DNA of 64,000 bases from Epiperipatus broadwayi (Eukaryota; Onychophora; Udeonychophora; Euonychophora; Peripatidae): assembly GCA_028023455.1 (NCBI GenBank), contig JAQFVV010006215.1, positions 11,327,973 through 11,391,972 on the forward strand. Reading direction: 5' to 3'. The notes below the pieces were generated by a model that ran no database searches, was not told the origin of the DNA, and saw nothing but the letters and a program-made list of their open reading frames with translations. Every line of letters begins with the position of its first letter. The first letter of the stretch is position 1. Below are positions 12,138-23,079 of the stretch, piece after piece. Position numbers and translations under genes: made by a program.

Positions 12138-12690
12138 TAACATTGTTTGCCTGAAGGTTTCTGAAGATGATATTTTAGTTGTACTTATATGTTGGATTAT
12201 TTCAATCATTTAACATTAAATACTTTATTTAAATTTTTTAATTACATTCAACTGTTTGTAATAGCATACAGGTTAGTATTTACATTATTATTCTTTTTTC
12301 TTCTTTGGGTACTGCTGATCTGATTTGTGATAGGTACTAGCATAAGAATCGAATCTAGAGCTTTAGATTTTTGAATTGAATTTTAAGATACTATTCTATC
12401 TATGCTGGAAGAATAGCTTTATTCTTGAGAGCATTACCTTAAAATTCAACAATCAAGAATCTAAAGGTTCAAGTTCAATTTTCATGCTCAATCACTAGTC
12501 AAGCCAGCAACACCTGAAGAAGAGAAAAAAATAATATGACTTGAAACACTATGTATATATTAATCTGTGTTCTATTAGTAAAACTTGAATGTAATTAGAA
12601 AATTCAAATAAAGTTGTTGTTTTTTTTAAAGACATTCAATGTTTACTGTTAGATGATGGAAACAGTCCATCATATAAGTAGTACCCATAA
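12138..12690. mobile_element. Family B foldback element with tRNA-like arms, copy 1
   Basis: The left arm (about 12,138-12,410) is complementary to the right arm (about 12,418-12,690). Matching landmarks are GTTGGATTATTTC near 12,190 with its complement near 12,650, ACATTCAACTG near 12,245 with CTTGAATGTAAT near 12,583, and TTGAATTTTAAG near the axis. The right arm carries a decayed tRNA-like stretch (AGAATAGCT ... GAGAGCATTACC ... AGGTTCAAGTTC), better preserved in the second copy at 44.5-45.2 kb. No coding sequence. Most likely two SINE-like units joined head to head, or a foldback element that captured one. Confidence 0.7.
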
Positions 12691-12719
12691 TTACAATGTG
12701 TTGTAATGTCTAAACTAAA

Positions 12720-14175
12720 TAATGATTTAAAAAAATTGATGTTATCTATTCAAATGCATTTCATCATAATACAAAGTACAAAAACATTACATTTTGTCAC
12801 AGACTTGTTTGTTTTAACTGGAAATAATTCCCTGTGCAGTGTATCTGAGTGATAAAATAGTACATTTCTAAGTAACCAAAAGGACAAAAGATTTGATCCA
12901 TTAAAATCAATGCAGTGTTATTACAAAATCCCAGGCTTTTCAAGCAAATATATTTTTCTATTGTAAATAACCTATTTTTGTACTATAACAAGTTATACCT
13001 TAATAAAATAATTTAAATGAAAATAATCATTCTATATGGTTTACTACACTGATAGAATTGGTGAACTCTGGAGGTCAAGGTCCATGGTTCATGATTCCAA
13101 ACTATGCATGAATAATCATCTGATTATTTTAATGAAAATAATTCACAAGTAAATAACTTTATGCAAATATTCATAGGAACAATTAATCAAATGTTGCATC
13201 AATAGCATTAGTTAAAATACTGAACAACCATTTAAATAATATGAAGTATTAAATATTATTTTAAAGATTTAAACTTCTTGAAATAGAAACTTTTTCCAAA
13301 CATAAGCACAGAAACCATCCCAATCCATATACTTAATTAACACAGCTGGTAATTGTTATTTTCTGATCCTTTAACAGAATTTAATATATTTAGAACTACA
13401 GAATACATTTTAATATGATTTTGCATTTAAAATTTTATGTAATATGGTGGTTAATAATGATGTAAAGGTTTATTAAAGTTTCTGATATTGCTCTAAAATT
13501 AAGATATTAAAATTGTGTTAGAAGATTGCAAGAAACGGTAAGCTGTGACTGATAATAATCAAGTGATAATTTATTCATAATAATTGCTCTATCTGTCTTA
13601 GACAAAAAATTTAGAATGCATACGTCATTAAAACGATAAAATGTATTCATTTAATTACTTAAATATAAATTTGTAATGCTGATTTTTTAGAGAATAATTC
13701 AAAAAACAGTTTTATTAAAACTTACTAATTTAGAGAAATAAGTTAAATAATAACTTGGAAAACGATTTCTAATTTTTTTCATTTCTTTGAATTTTTTATT
13801 GTCATTATTAACTTAAATATACATATAGTTTTGATTTTAAAATGAATTTACTATTATAATTGTCTATAATGTTAACAATTTAGCCTATTAAACTCTAATC
13901 CAGTTTTAAGCTTTTAAAAATAACACAAATTCATTCATGTAATATTTTTTTAGATTTTAATGTCTTAAAATAGATACTGGTATAGATATTTTGAAGAATT
14001 ATGGCAATAATATTTTTAGAATTAATATGCAAGTTATATAAAGTAATTAAAAAATAAAAATAGTCATATATTTTCAAATAAATTTATTGCAATATGATTT
14101 TGTTAATGATAATAACTTTCATTTATATTGCAACTCTAAACTTGAGATTTTAGAATAAATCGTGCTTAGAGAAAG
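12720..14175. other. Noncoding AT-rich region
   Basis: No gene, repeat family or structured element was recognised between the family B foldback and the tRNA-Gly SINE. Confidence 0.55.
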
Positions 14176-14190
14176 AAAAGACCAATATTT

Positions 14191-14286
14191 GTCAAGCGTT
14201 GGTGGTCGAGTGGTCAGCACAGCTGCCTTACAAGCAGTTGTCCCGGGTTAGCAGGTTCGCTTCCCAGCCGATGCTATGACACATGA
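14191..14286 (+). mobile_element. Short tRNA-Gly-derived SINE, copy 1
   Basis: This body of about 96 bp is flanked by an exact 15-bp direct repeat, AAAAGACCAATATTT (14,176-14,190 and 14,287-14,301), so it was inserted by retrotransposition. The body folds as a tRNA: acceptor strands GCGTTGG (14,196-14,202) and CCGATGC (14,268-14,274) pair over seven positions. Next come a D-arm with the A box (TGGTCGAGTGG) and an anticodon arm AGCTGC/GCAGTT (14,221-14,239) with loop CTTACAA. The T-arm carries the B box GGTTCGCTTCC. Arm sequences closely match animal tRNA-Gly(UCC), with the anticodon TCC changed to TAC and about eight extra bases before the T loop. Five bases precede the acceptor stem and a short CATGA follows. 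There is no separate SINE body and hardly any A tail. It is not a functional tRNA gene. Confidence 0.88.
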
Positions 14287-14772
14287 AAAAGACCAATATT
14301 TAATGTCATGCTTAAACTTAGTTAAAATATTTATTTGACAAATACTTAAAGGAGTCTTTGGCAAATAATTTAATATACATACCGAAATGGATACTTCACG
14401 AGCATTTAGAATAATTTGCATGAGTAATAGCAGAGAAAGAATTGAAGGTAACCTGTTTAATTAAAGTTGATTAGAAAGAAAGAGATCAAAGAAATAAATT
14501 ATTTAGTCATAATTATAACTTGGGTTTAAATTTAATACTAATTTAAAAGTCAAATGTTATATATGTGCATACAGAAATATTAAATTCTTTGTTTGTACAT
14601 GTTTTGTTTTTGTTTTTTTATTAAAAAAGAAAAATTTATTATTGAAAATAAAAAAACAACAAAATTGTAGCTAGTTAGAAAACATTAGTTGATTATACAT
14701 GGTAAATTGAGTAATTTGTTAATGTTATAAGAATGTAGTTAGTCTTATGCTATGAATGTCTTGTGTCTGAGG

Positions 14773-15490
14773 TTAATTCTTGTTCAGGTTTCCTGGAACA
14801 AAAAGTCTGGAGCCAGAAGTTAGTTGGTCTCTATTTCTAATTTTAGCGATCAATTCTGTGAAAACATGACAACTGTCTTTATTGGTTGGGGAAAAGACTA
14901 GCTCACATTTGGTAAGCCAGATTGCAAAATGGAGGGAAATGGAAAGTCTGATAATGAAAAAGATGTCATTTTCTATGGATTTGTTAATGGAAAAAACATC
15001 TGTTATTCGAGGTGACACACTATTAACAATGAGAACACAAAGTGGAGCTAGAAAGGAGCAAGAGTAGAAGAGATGCTAGATCATTTCAGCATCAGTCTGG
15101 CATAATTGGCACTGAGGATTAATCTTTGTGAATTCCCTTCTCCAAACCAAAAGGTGATTGGTGGGAAGTGAGTATAAAGTCAATATATTTGGGTTCAAAG
15201 AGCCAGTTCTTAGCATGCCTAATGATTTGCTTGTTATTTATTCCCAGTTGAGAATGCAAAAGAATTTGGTTTGGATTTATAAGCTTATATGTCTCCCAGT
15301 AAGACTTCTTGTTTTGTAGAGTTTGTTCTGTGATGATAACTAGTCTGTTAGTGTGTATGAATATATCGCTAATCCATTTACTTGCAAATGGCAGAGACGT
15401 GTCAGTAGATTCAAAAGGAAATTTGATGTTGGCATTAGATAATTTAAAATATATTGAAAGGAGTAATCCAATTAATTTCTGTTTGTACAT
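14773..15490 (-). pseudogene. C-terminal part of a LINE reverse transcriptase with zinc-binding motif
   Basis: On the minus strand, 15,490-15,119 is open (123 codons), with a stretch around KKSYWETYKLINPNQILL. A frame change then leads at once into NPQCQLCQTDAEMI, one TAG codon (15,076-15,078), then HLFYSC. This gives C-X2-C-X8-H-X4-C (Cys codons 15,109-15,111, 15,100-15,102 and 15,058-15,060; His 15,073-15,075). That is the zinc motif typical of the zf-RVT domain behind many LINE reverse transcriptases. The same frame continues to 14,773 with LHFAIWLTKCELVF and a helix IAKIRNR, the usual sequence after this domain. One frameshift and one stop make it inactive. It does not resemble the C-terminus of the LINE at 37.6 kb, so it is a different LINE family. 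Confidence 0.75.
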
Positions 15491-15499
15491 GTTTAAATA

Positions 15500-17090
15500 G
15501 GTGTTTGAATAAAAATTTGAGTTTTAAGCATTAATTGAATAAATAAAAATATAATAATGTTTCTTATATTGTTTTACTCAAGTCATACGTCTAATTTCTA
15601 AAAATAATTCTTCTAAATATTTTTTTTAATTAAATAAAATGTTTTATGTTTTATTCCTTTTTATTATCAATATTGCTTGAATTAAATATATTTTTGAATT
15701 TGGAATTGAAAAACAGCTTGAAGCTGTTTTGATTTTCCATGTAAGGTAAAAAATGTTAAGTCTAATGTTTTACGATTTAAAATTTGTTTGATAATTAGCT
15801 AGACAGGTTTGTCTCGTAAGTAGTATGAAAATACTATTGTTTGTAGTTAGAGAGAGACTACATATTGATTAGAAGTTTGATTTCTAAAGTTATTTTTTCT
15901 AGATTTATCTGCAAAAAAAAATTAGCTATTGGAAAATATTTTTGACAGAAGGAAAGAAGACTGATTCCTTATTTCAGTTACATTCTTTGTGAAAATGTGG
16001 AAAACCCAAATTGATAACGGAAATATTAGATGAGAAAAACAGAAGGTATGAGGGAATAATTAAAAAGCTTCTATTTCTCTTGTTTTTGATTTTCTTCTTC
16101 ATGTTCTGAATGCTATCTTGTATAATAATTTATATGCTTACGTACAATTTCATATTTTTCCAATGATCACAAGGATTTATCAAAGTATTTTAGAAAACTT
16201 AATAAGATTTCAATTTTTATATTAGAAAATACTGTGTGCAAGAAATGTTGGAAGGATTGTAAATAAGGTTTAATTAGTTTAACTAACTTCTCCCATTCTT
16301 CTTTGAAATCCCTAGTGGCAGTTTTGTTTATATTTGTATTTTATTTTTATAATTAACTCTTTATTCTATATCTAATTTGTTAATTTTTATCTTATTTATT
16401 GAAAATATGTTTACAAATAATAAACATTTTAAAAGATAATATTTCAATTTTACAAATAGAGAATATAACTACTAAATCAATATATATATATATTGAAGCA
16501 GTCGGATCTGAGTTCGATCCTAGCTTCATGACATCTAGCCACAAGCCCACTTCAAACCCTAGTACTAACCTTAAATTTCCGATGCAATGGGGCTTTATAT
16601 GGTCAATCCATGCTAGTTTTCTTAAAGACAAACTATTTTATAAATGTGTATTAAAATTAATTAGTTTAAGGTTTAAATTAATCGATGCTATTAATAAATT
16701 CATGATAAAATTATTCATGAATCTATATATATTACAACTGCATGGATTGTGCGTATATATTTATAAATATTTAAAAATATATAATTGTTAGAAAGTTTCA
16801 TTGTGTTGGGAATGTTTTGATTTTACTTTTAAATAATTTGTTAAAATTTTAGTGATTAAAAGCTATATTCTTTCGATAACTTTCACATTTTCCTCTTCTA
16901 AAACAATGGGTAAAGTTTTATTAATTAGAAAAAAAGATAAATATTTAAAATGTAAGGATTTCCTAATTAAAATCATTTTTCTGATTTTAAAAATTCATTT
17001 TCTAATTAGAAAATGAATTCAAGTTAATGAGTTTGAAAGCCTTATCGAAGGAATGTATCTAAAAACAACTAGTAAATTTTGTGACATTGA
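15500..17090. other. Noncoding AT-rich region with a 28-bp perfect palindrome
   Basis: No gene was recognised. Positions 16,992-17,019 form a perfect 28-bp palindrome centred on CTAATTAG, which could extrude as a cruciform or bind a homeodomain dimer. The open frames at 16,392-16,791 on both strands overlap an AT run and have no domain. Confidence 0.5.
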
Positions 17091-17128
17091 TAATGAAAGA
17101 AGCGCTAGCCCAAAGGCATCAGATACAG

Positions 17129-17137
17129 TATAAATAG
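17129..17137 (+). promoter_or_regulatory. TATA box candidate (TATAAATAG)
   Basis: TATAAATAG sits in a locally less AT-rich stretch (17,098-17,200) and is followed by a purine-rich segment. In a genome this AT-rich a TATA match alone means little. The surrounding composition and the hairpin 120 bp downstream make it worth recording as a possible promoter, perhaps of an old LTR. Confidence 0.3.
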
Positions 17138-17255
17138 CTCTGAAAAGTTTGGAGAAGGAAGAAGCCATCTTTGTTTAGAGAAGTACCATTAAACTCTGTG
17201 CATTTGTTTTTAAATTATGATTTTAAATAGTGTTTCTATCATGGTGAGGGGCTAA

Positions 17256-17286
17256 ACTTCAGGAATCTGACTACGGTTCCTGAAGT
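17256..17286 (+). other. Strong RNA or DNA hairpin
   Basis: ACTTCAGGAA (17,256-17,265) pairs exactly with TTCCTGAAGT (17,277-17,286) across an 11-nt loop. A GGGG/CCCC pair outside the stem could extend it. Such a stem is unlikely by chance in this base composition. It lies downstream of the TATA candidate, so it would be in the 5' part of a transcript from there. Function unknown. Confidence 0.5.
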
Positions 17287-17299
17287 CCCCTGAAAATCT

Positions 17300-18115
17300 T
17301 TAATGAAGCTGCTAAATCCTTTCCGGACCAATTGTGCTGCCCAAAAATCATGAAAATATCAACCAAAATACTGTTCAAGTAATTTACCAAATGCGTGCCT
17401 ACGTTCCCACCACCCAGACATGTAAACTAAGGAATCAGCCCTGGAAGAAATGGTAATATAATTCCATAATGAACCGTAAGTTTCTGGCCATTTCCGAACT
17501 TTACTTTACACTCCCTTTAAAAGCTCTTCTCATTCCTTAATGTAATGATCTGTGTAAAACTTACTTTTATTTATGCTATTTTAAATTATGTTGTAATTCT
17601 AAATCTCTAGTCCTTAGATTTAACTTTCCTTTCTTACGATGGCGGTTCATTTATTGTATTATATATATTTATTGATTAATTTATTTATGTCATTTATTTT
17701 TAATTATATGCCAATAATCCTTCGACTCGACGATATCCCCTGTTCCATTTGCCTTATACAAGTAATAATATTAAGTCTGATAGTAATTCTCGCCCATTAG
17801 CACTAGATTTATACAGTTCTATCAATCATCGAGTTGAAAGAAATTATTCAATGCTTGCTATTTTTATAATTGGCTAATAATAAATCATTAGCTTTGTTTC
17901 TAACCTATGTCCCCAGCTCCTTTATCTAATTTATAGATGTTTATATATCCATATTTATGATCTTAAAATGTTTTTGCAAAAGGGTCAATAAAGGAATCAA
18001 ATAAATATATTCTAATTCAAATTTCTGTTACTTTCTATTAAGATTCAGAGAGGCACAGTGTTTGGGGCATAATAAATATAATTTCATAAATGCTTTAAAA
18101 TAGTTTTAGCTAAAA
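17300..18115. other. Mixed-composition noncoding region
   Basis: Several patches are richer in G+C than the surroundings (about 17,305-17,510 and 17,715-17,760). I could not fit them to a coding frame or an element family. An old LTR or a diverged retrotransposon is possible but not shown. Confidence 0.35.
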
Positions 18116-18119
18116 GCTC

Positions 18120-18556
18120 GTTTGACTTTAATTAATTTGATCAAGTCATCATGTAGAGCATTCTATTGGGTTTTATTATTCAAATGGTGACTATCAAGTC
18201 ATCATCTTCAAATGTTGCTGATGGGAAATCTTCTGCTCTGTAGGCTTGTCGGTGGTGATATCACTGTTATTTTAATTATAGAGGAAGAAAGCACTTCCTC
18301 CCCACTTATATTATATTTGGAACACCAAAGGTTCGCAGCTATGACTCGGCCTGGTTTTCTCCATGTTCCACATCTCCTTAAAGGGCAGTAAGACTTATCA
18401 AATACAAGCCACCATACTACTTAAACCACCAACCAGTGATTATTTTTCCTTTTCATTTATAGCTCATAATTTGTCAGCACCGTTACCTCTCTGTTCCAGT
18501 AAAGCCTGCTCTTATGCTCGTAATTCGTGATGAAGTGATTTCAATTAAAGTCAAAC
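18120..18556. mobile_element. MITE-like element with terminal inverted repeats
   Basis: GTTTGACTTTAATT at 18,120-18,133 is the exact complement of 18,543-18,556. Weaker pairing continues inward for about 15 bp (CAAGTCATCATG against the complement of GATGAAGTG). The 437-bp body is less AT-rich than its flanks and has no coding frame. No convincing target duplication was seen. The superfamily cannot be assigned. Confidence 0.5.
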
Positions 18557-18559
18557 AAA

Positions 18560-19580
18560 TTCTCAGTTATCTCAAATTAAATAAGTTTTCTAATAAAGGT
18601 TAAAGTTATGCCCTAAATATGTATCTTGCTCTTCATGAATGGATTTGCGAATGTGAAAATAAATCTCACATTCTTCCGTATAAAATAAGAATCATAATTT
18701 CCGTCACCGCTGAATACCTTTATCTGCCTTTATTTTCTTGTTGGAGGCATAGACAGATAGAATTCCATAATATTGTGTAATACTCATTGGCATATAATAG
18801 GAACTGCCATTCTTATTATAATTATAAACTCTGTTTAAGGCTAGAGGTGATCAATATAATCATCATTTAAAATTGAACAAAACCATTACTATTATTATTA
18901 AAATATTTTATTAACACACTTGGTTTCTTAAGTCTTTTATTCAATAATTATTTAATGTTAAGGCTTGCTATCTGTGTTGGCAAGCCAAACATATACATAT
19001 GACTCGATTTAAAATTATCTTTAGTCAGTTTATTATTCAATATAAATGTCAGTTCAGGGGTCTCTAATCATCACCAACTGTTGAGTTGTGCTGTCGATTT
19101 AGATCATCCATTGATCTGAGCTGGTTAGTTGGTTTTGAATTCACTTTGGTTTGGCTGAGTTTGGATCTGACTTGCAGTTTAGGTGGTGGAGGTTTTTCGA
19201 CCAGTACAATATATATATAAGCAATAACTTTTTTCTATTTGGATAATTGCTGATTTTTCAGTTCAAAAATATTGAATGAATTATTTCTTATTTAAATTCC
19301 ATTTCTAAATCCAAATGTATTATTATTAAAACATTACAAAGCAACAAAATTCTGTTTAAAGTTGCACTTATAATTATTAAAATAGCACAAAAAACTTCTG
19401 CTCTGGTATATATAAAAGTTTTTTTTTATTAAATCATAACTTCCATTTTATTATAATTATAGTGTTACTTGACTTCTTAAAAACAAACATTGTAAAATAA
19501 AATATTTTGGTTTAAAATAAGTAATTTACAAACTTATTTCAAAAGTAATTATAAATATATAAGTAAATTATGAAAGATAT
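18560..19580. other. Noncoding AT-rich region
   Basis: No gene was recognised. A patch at about 19,045-19,200 is less AT-rich and may be repeat-derived, but I could not match it to any other part of the window. Confidence 0.45.
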
Positions 19581-20160
19581 ACAGCCAGACAAGTATTGGC
19601 AGTGTCTAGTCATTCTAGATATAATAATATGAAGAAAAAGAAAATTAGTTTTCTGCAAAAAGCAACAGGTTAATTTGCATGTCAATAAAGTCTAACCTTA
19701 TGCAAATTAACAAAGTTAATAAAAATGCTTGCAGAACTTAAAAATGGTATTCTGTTTGTTCAGTTCAGTCAGTGATGTCTAGAGAAATAATAGTGTGAAA
19801 AGAGAGGTCAAAAAGCAAGATCTAAAAGTGGACTAGTGAAACTGTAAGTGTATAGTAAGCCAGTATTAGCAGAAAAGAGGCATAGTCATAATCTAATTAG
19901 ACTATCTTAAGAGATATGTGTGAGTGGTAAAATGATTTCAGAACTACAGTTGTAAAGAGATGTGTATATATTATTTTATCTTCTGAGATATGAACTGTTA
20001 GTGATCTAGATTGTGTTCAATTAGCAAATAGCCAGTTGATCTACTAATCCTATCTACTAATATTATTGTTATTAAGAGTAAATAAACTCGAATTTATTGC
20101 TAATTTTTTGTGCTGTTTCTTTAAACAAATTATATAATTATCCAACTGCCAAAATATAGT
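19581..20160 (+). repeat. Left LTR of the Gypsy element
   Basis: This aligns with 23,860-24,423 over its full length. Shared landmarks include GAAAATTAGTTT, CATAATCTAATTA, GATATGTGTGAGT, ATTTCAGAACTACAGTTGTA, GATTGTGTTCAATTAG and the 3' block TTTAAACAAATTATATAATT. AGAGTAAATAAA about 85 bp from the 3' end could serve as the polyadenylation signal. It ends right before the primer-binding site candidate at 20,161. Confidence 0.88.
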
Positions 20161-20175
20161 TGGCCTGTGAAGCTG
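20161..20175 (+). other. Candidate primer-binding site
   Basis: TGGCCTGTGAAGCTG directly follows the left LTR and begins with TGG, as expected for pairing with the CCA end of a tRNA. The tRNA species was not determined. Confidence 0.5.
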
Positions 20176-20319
20176 AAAGTATATTATACTGGTGCAATCA
20201 AAAGTAAGAACCTGTATGATGTATTCAAAATTGGATAACTGTGAAGATTACTATGCTGTAACCTTTCAATCTGAAAGGATATATTAGTGGTTAGGATAAT
20301 TCAAGAAATATGCAGAATA

Positions 20320-21060
20320 AAATAACAACAACCTTTGATGTAAAAAATCCAGGACAGTAACAGATATATGTGAACCATGTGGAGAAATACATGCTCAAGA
20401 ATGGAACTATGGATGATAAACTGAAAGCTGCTAATTTACTATGGATGTCAGAACAAGATGTCTTAAATTATGACAAATCATTTATGTGATCTGAAGCTGT
20501 CTAAAGAAATCCTGTATGAGAAGTTATTAATAAAATTAAATGCCTACTGTAAACTGATACTGTTGAAATTCACAATGCATTTTCATTTCTATGGTAGGAT
20601 GCCATTGCAAACAAAGCAAAATGTGATTTAATACTATCAAATTTGGCAAAAGATTATAGAATCAAGGATTGATAAAATGTTATTGAATTTACTTAATATA
20701 GAGCATCAGAGATGTAAAGCTTAGACAGATACTTCTAAGCAAGTCTACACTAACATATAAAATTGCTATTAAATATGTGATAGTTCATGAAGTTGTATTA
20801 GAACATATGAAAGTCTTCAAAAATATAAGAGATTTAGATCTCTCAGAAATACATGTAAAAGCAGCAAAAAAAAGAAAAAGAAATGGTGATCATGTGATGT
20901 TTAATACAAAGGAAATTAAAACAGATGCCTCCTACTTGTTATTGCTATGGAAAAAACACACTATTTAAAATCTACATGTAAGTTTAAAATGAAATAATGT
21001 TTTAGCTGCAGCCTGACAGGTCACTTGTCAAAATTGTGTAAAAACAAGTGGCAAATGACA
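20320..21060 (+). pseudogene. Gypsy gag remnant with zinc knuckle
   Basis: The region is broken by stops, but the nucleocapsid end is clear. An intact C-X2-C-X4-H-X4-C knuckle (CFSCSLTGHLSKLC) is encoded at 20,998-21,039. Just upstream are pieces of a second knuckle (CYCYGKN, then CKFK in another frame). The open frame at 20,777-20,968 covers the capsid end and a basic stretch (KAAKKRKRN). Gag would bind genomic RNA in the particle. The retained knuckle makes the Gypsy assignment firm although the protein is dead. Confidence 0.8.
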
Positions 21061-21149
21061 AAATAGGATTAACCAGTAAAAAAAAAATTGAGGAGAAGAG
21101 CATTTAAGAAGTTTACAACTGTAAAAAAATTGAAAGAAAATGGTGATAT

Positions 21150-21290
21150 GCCTAAGTTAAACATATAAGTCTGTGGACAAATAATAAAAATGGAAATCAG
21201 CAGTGGGGCAGACATGTCATTGATATCATTAAAAGATTAGATTATAATTTAGAAAAGAACAAAGGTAAATAATGAACTAAAGAAAACTAT
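21150..21290 (+). pseudogene. Gypsy aspartic protease remnant
   Basis: The sequence KMEISSGADMSLIS corresponds to the protease block MEVDTGAAxSLIS. The catalytic DTGA reads SSGA (21,199-21,210), so the active-site Asp is replaced. It lies between the gag knuckle and the RT, as expected. It cannot cleave. Confidence 0.75.
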
Positions 21291-21579
21291 TTTGGTAGCA
21301 AAGTCATAAATGGAAACCCAATAAATATTGATGGAGTTGTAACAGTTCTCATAATGGTAAATAACTACAACAAACATTTACCAGTATATGTAGTTGTAAA
21401 GAATAGTCAAATATTAAGAAGAAATTGATTCAAGCCTTTTGGGAATTAAAATTAACTCCATGTAAAGAGTTAACTTAGAAACTGAAATAAAGGACAAAAA
21501 TCTTACCCAGCAGAGCTTAAGACAAATCCAGTCATTGAATTAATAGATATACACAACAAATCATGTATAGACCAAAGAA

Positions 21580-22090
21580 GGTTTCATTTACTCTTAAGCT
21601 GAAAGTCAAAAAAGGCCTTAAATGAATTAAAGAATAAAGATATAATTATATCTAAAGAGAACTCTACCTGAGCTATGCTGATAGAAGCAGTACTAAAACT
21701 GCACACAAATCTAAGGATATGTTGTGGCTATCAAATTACAGTTAATAAGAACATTAACAAAGGTGTATACCTCATACACAGCATGAGAAAAGTAGTAATA
21801 TCCCTACAAAAGGCTAAATACTTCTTGAAACTTGATTTAAAATTGGTGATTCACTACATTCTGGTTACTAATAGAACAGCTAAAATGTTAACTATAAACA
21901 TGCATTATTTAAGTCCAATAGACCACCATATAAGATAACTATTGCACTGAATATCTTCCAAGCAAAGCCAACGAATTTATTAAGAAGTACAAAATAAGTT
22001 ACACTATATTTAAATGACTTGATAGTAGTCACTAAAAGTGAAGAAGAATTAAGAAAAATTGTATGTAGTATGCAAGAAATTAAATAAAAT
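21580..22090 (+). pseudogene. Gypsy reverse transcriptase remnant
   Basis: ELKNKDIIISKENSTWA, then LRICCGYQITVNKNIN, then KAKYFLKLDLK and TINMHY match successive Gypsy RT blocks (standard LRxCGDYxxTxN and YFSKLDLxxAY). The open frame 21,675-21,938 covers the fingers and first palm block, with the first catalytic Asp kept in KLDLK. The YLDDI motif reads YLNDL (22,007-22,021), losing one catalytic Asp, after a frameshifted gap. A following helix (KSEEELRKIV) fits. Inactive. Confidence 0.88.
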
Positions 22091-22379
22091 CAACACAAGG
22101 TTAAATACTGAGAAATGCAAAAGATCAATGAGGGAGATAATGTTTCTGGGGCACATCATTACAATGGGAAATATCTGAACCAGAGAAGATAACAGCCATA
22201 TAAAATGCTTTGAAACCAAAAAATACTAAGCAATTATAGGCATTTCTAGGTTTGGGGAATTTCTTTGAAGTTTTTTTAAGAGGGAAAATTATATGTAATA
22301 ATATCTCTTTATGAACTTCTAAAGAAAAGCAAAGATGTAAATGAGAAGAACTTCAAGATATTGCTTTTCAAAAAGTAAA

Positions 22380-22880
22380 GAAATTATTATCCCCTGAAAG
22401 ATTACTAGTTCAATATAATGAGCAACAAAAAGCAATTATTACAGCAGATGCTTCTGAATTCAATGTAGGACCCATGCTATCACAAAGAATTTACAGAGGT
22501 GAATATTCTATCACTTATGCTTTGAGAACATTATCTATGACTGACAAAAACTATCACCAGTTAGACAAGAAAGCTTTCACCATAGTTTTTGTGTGAAAAA
22601 GTTTCACAAATATATATATATATATTCATTCAAAATTTATACTGAATATATTATCACAAATATATATATATATATTCATTCAAAATTTATACTGATTATA
22701 GATCACTATTGGAAATATTTGGCAAAAATAAGAAAACCCCAGATCAAGCCAGTCAGGAAATGTTAAGCTGGGTAAATATATTAGCATCATATGACTATGA
22801 ATTGTTCCATAGATCCAGAAAGTTGATAAATCATGTGAATGCCCTTTCTAGAACTTTGGATAAAAATACATGAAAGTCAC
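22380..22880 (+). pseudogene. Gypsy RNase H remnant with internal duplication
   Basis: ITADASEFNVGPMLSQ is the first RNase H block with its Asp at 22,447-22,449. TYALRTLSMTDKNYHQL follows, where the expected catalytic Glu is Lys (QLDKKAF). The third block around YRSLLEIFGK and the end SYDYELFHR then NALSRTL are also present. The coding stretch is split by a tandem duplication of a 50-bp unit with an AT run (first at about 22,604, second at 22,654). This is the standard Gypsy tether and RNase H region; it is dead. Confidence 0.88.
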
Positions 22881-23079
22881 GTGTGTGCAAAATTAATTAT
22901 CTAGATGAAAAGTCTGTAAATGTTAACAGTAAACTATAGTGAAGTGGACTAAAATAAATAATGAGTATAGTGTTATAAAGAATCGGATAAAACATGGATA
23001 GCAATTTAAATGATCAACTCTGGCAATTTGGAATGCCCAAGAAAGTTTTCAACCTGCCATGAAAGTATTCTTATGCAGA

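Noticed and set aside
14196-14274. Functional tRNA gene
   Set aside because: The anticodon loop and T-arm are altered, and exact target duplications flank a longer unit, so it is a retroposed SINE.
16392-16791. Overlapping open frames on both strands
   Set aside because: They mirror each other across an AT run and have no domain. One 130-codon frame is within chance for a window of this size.
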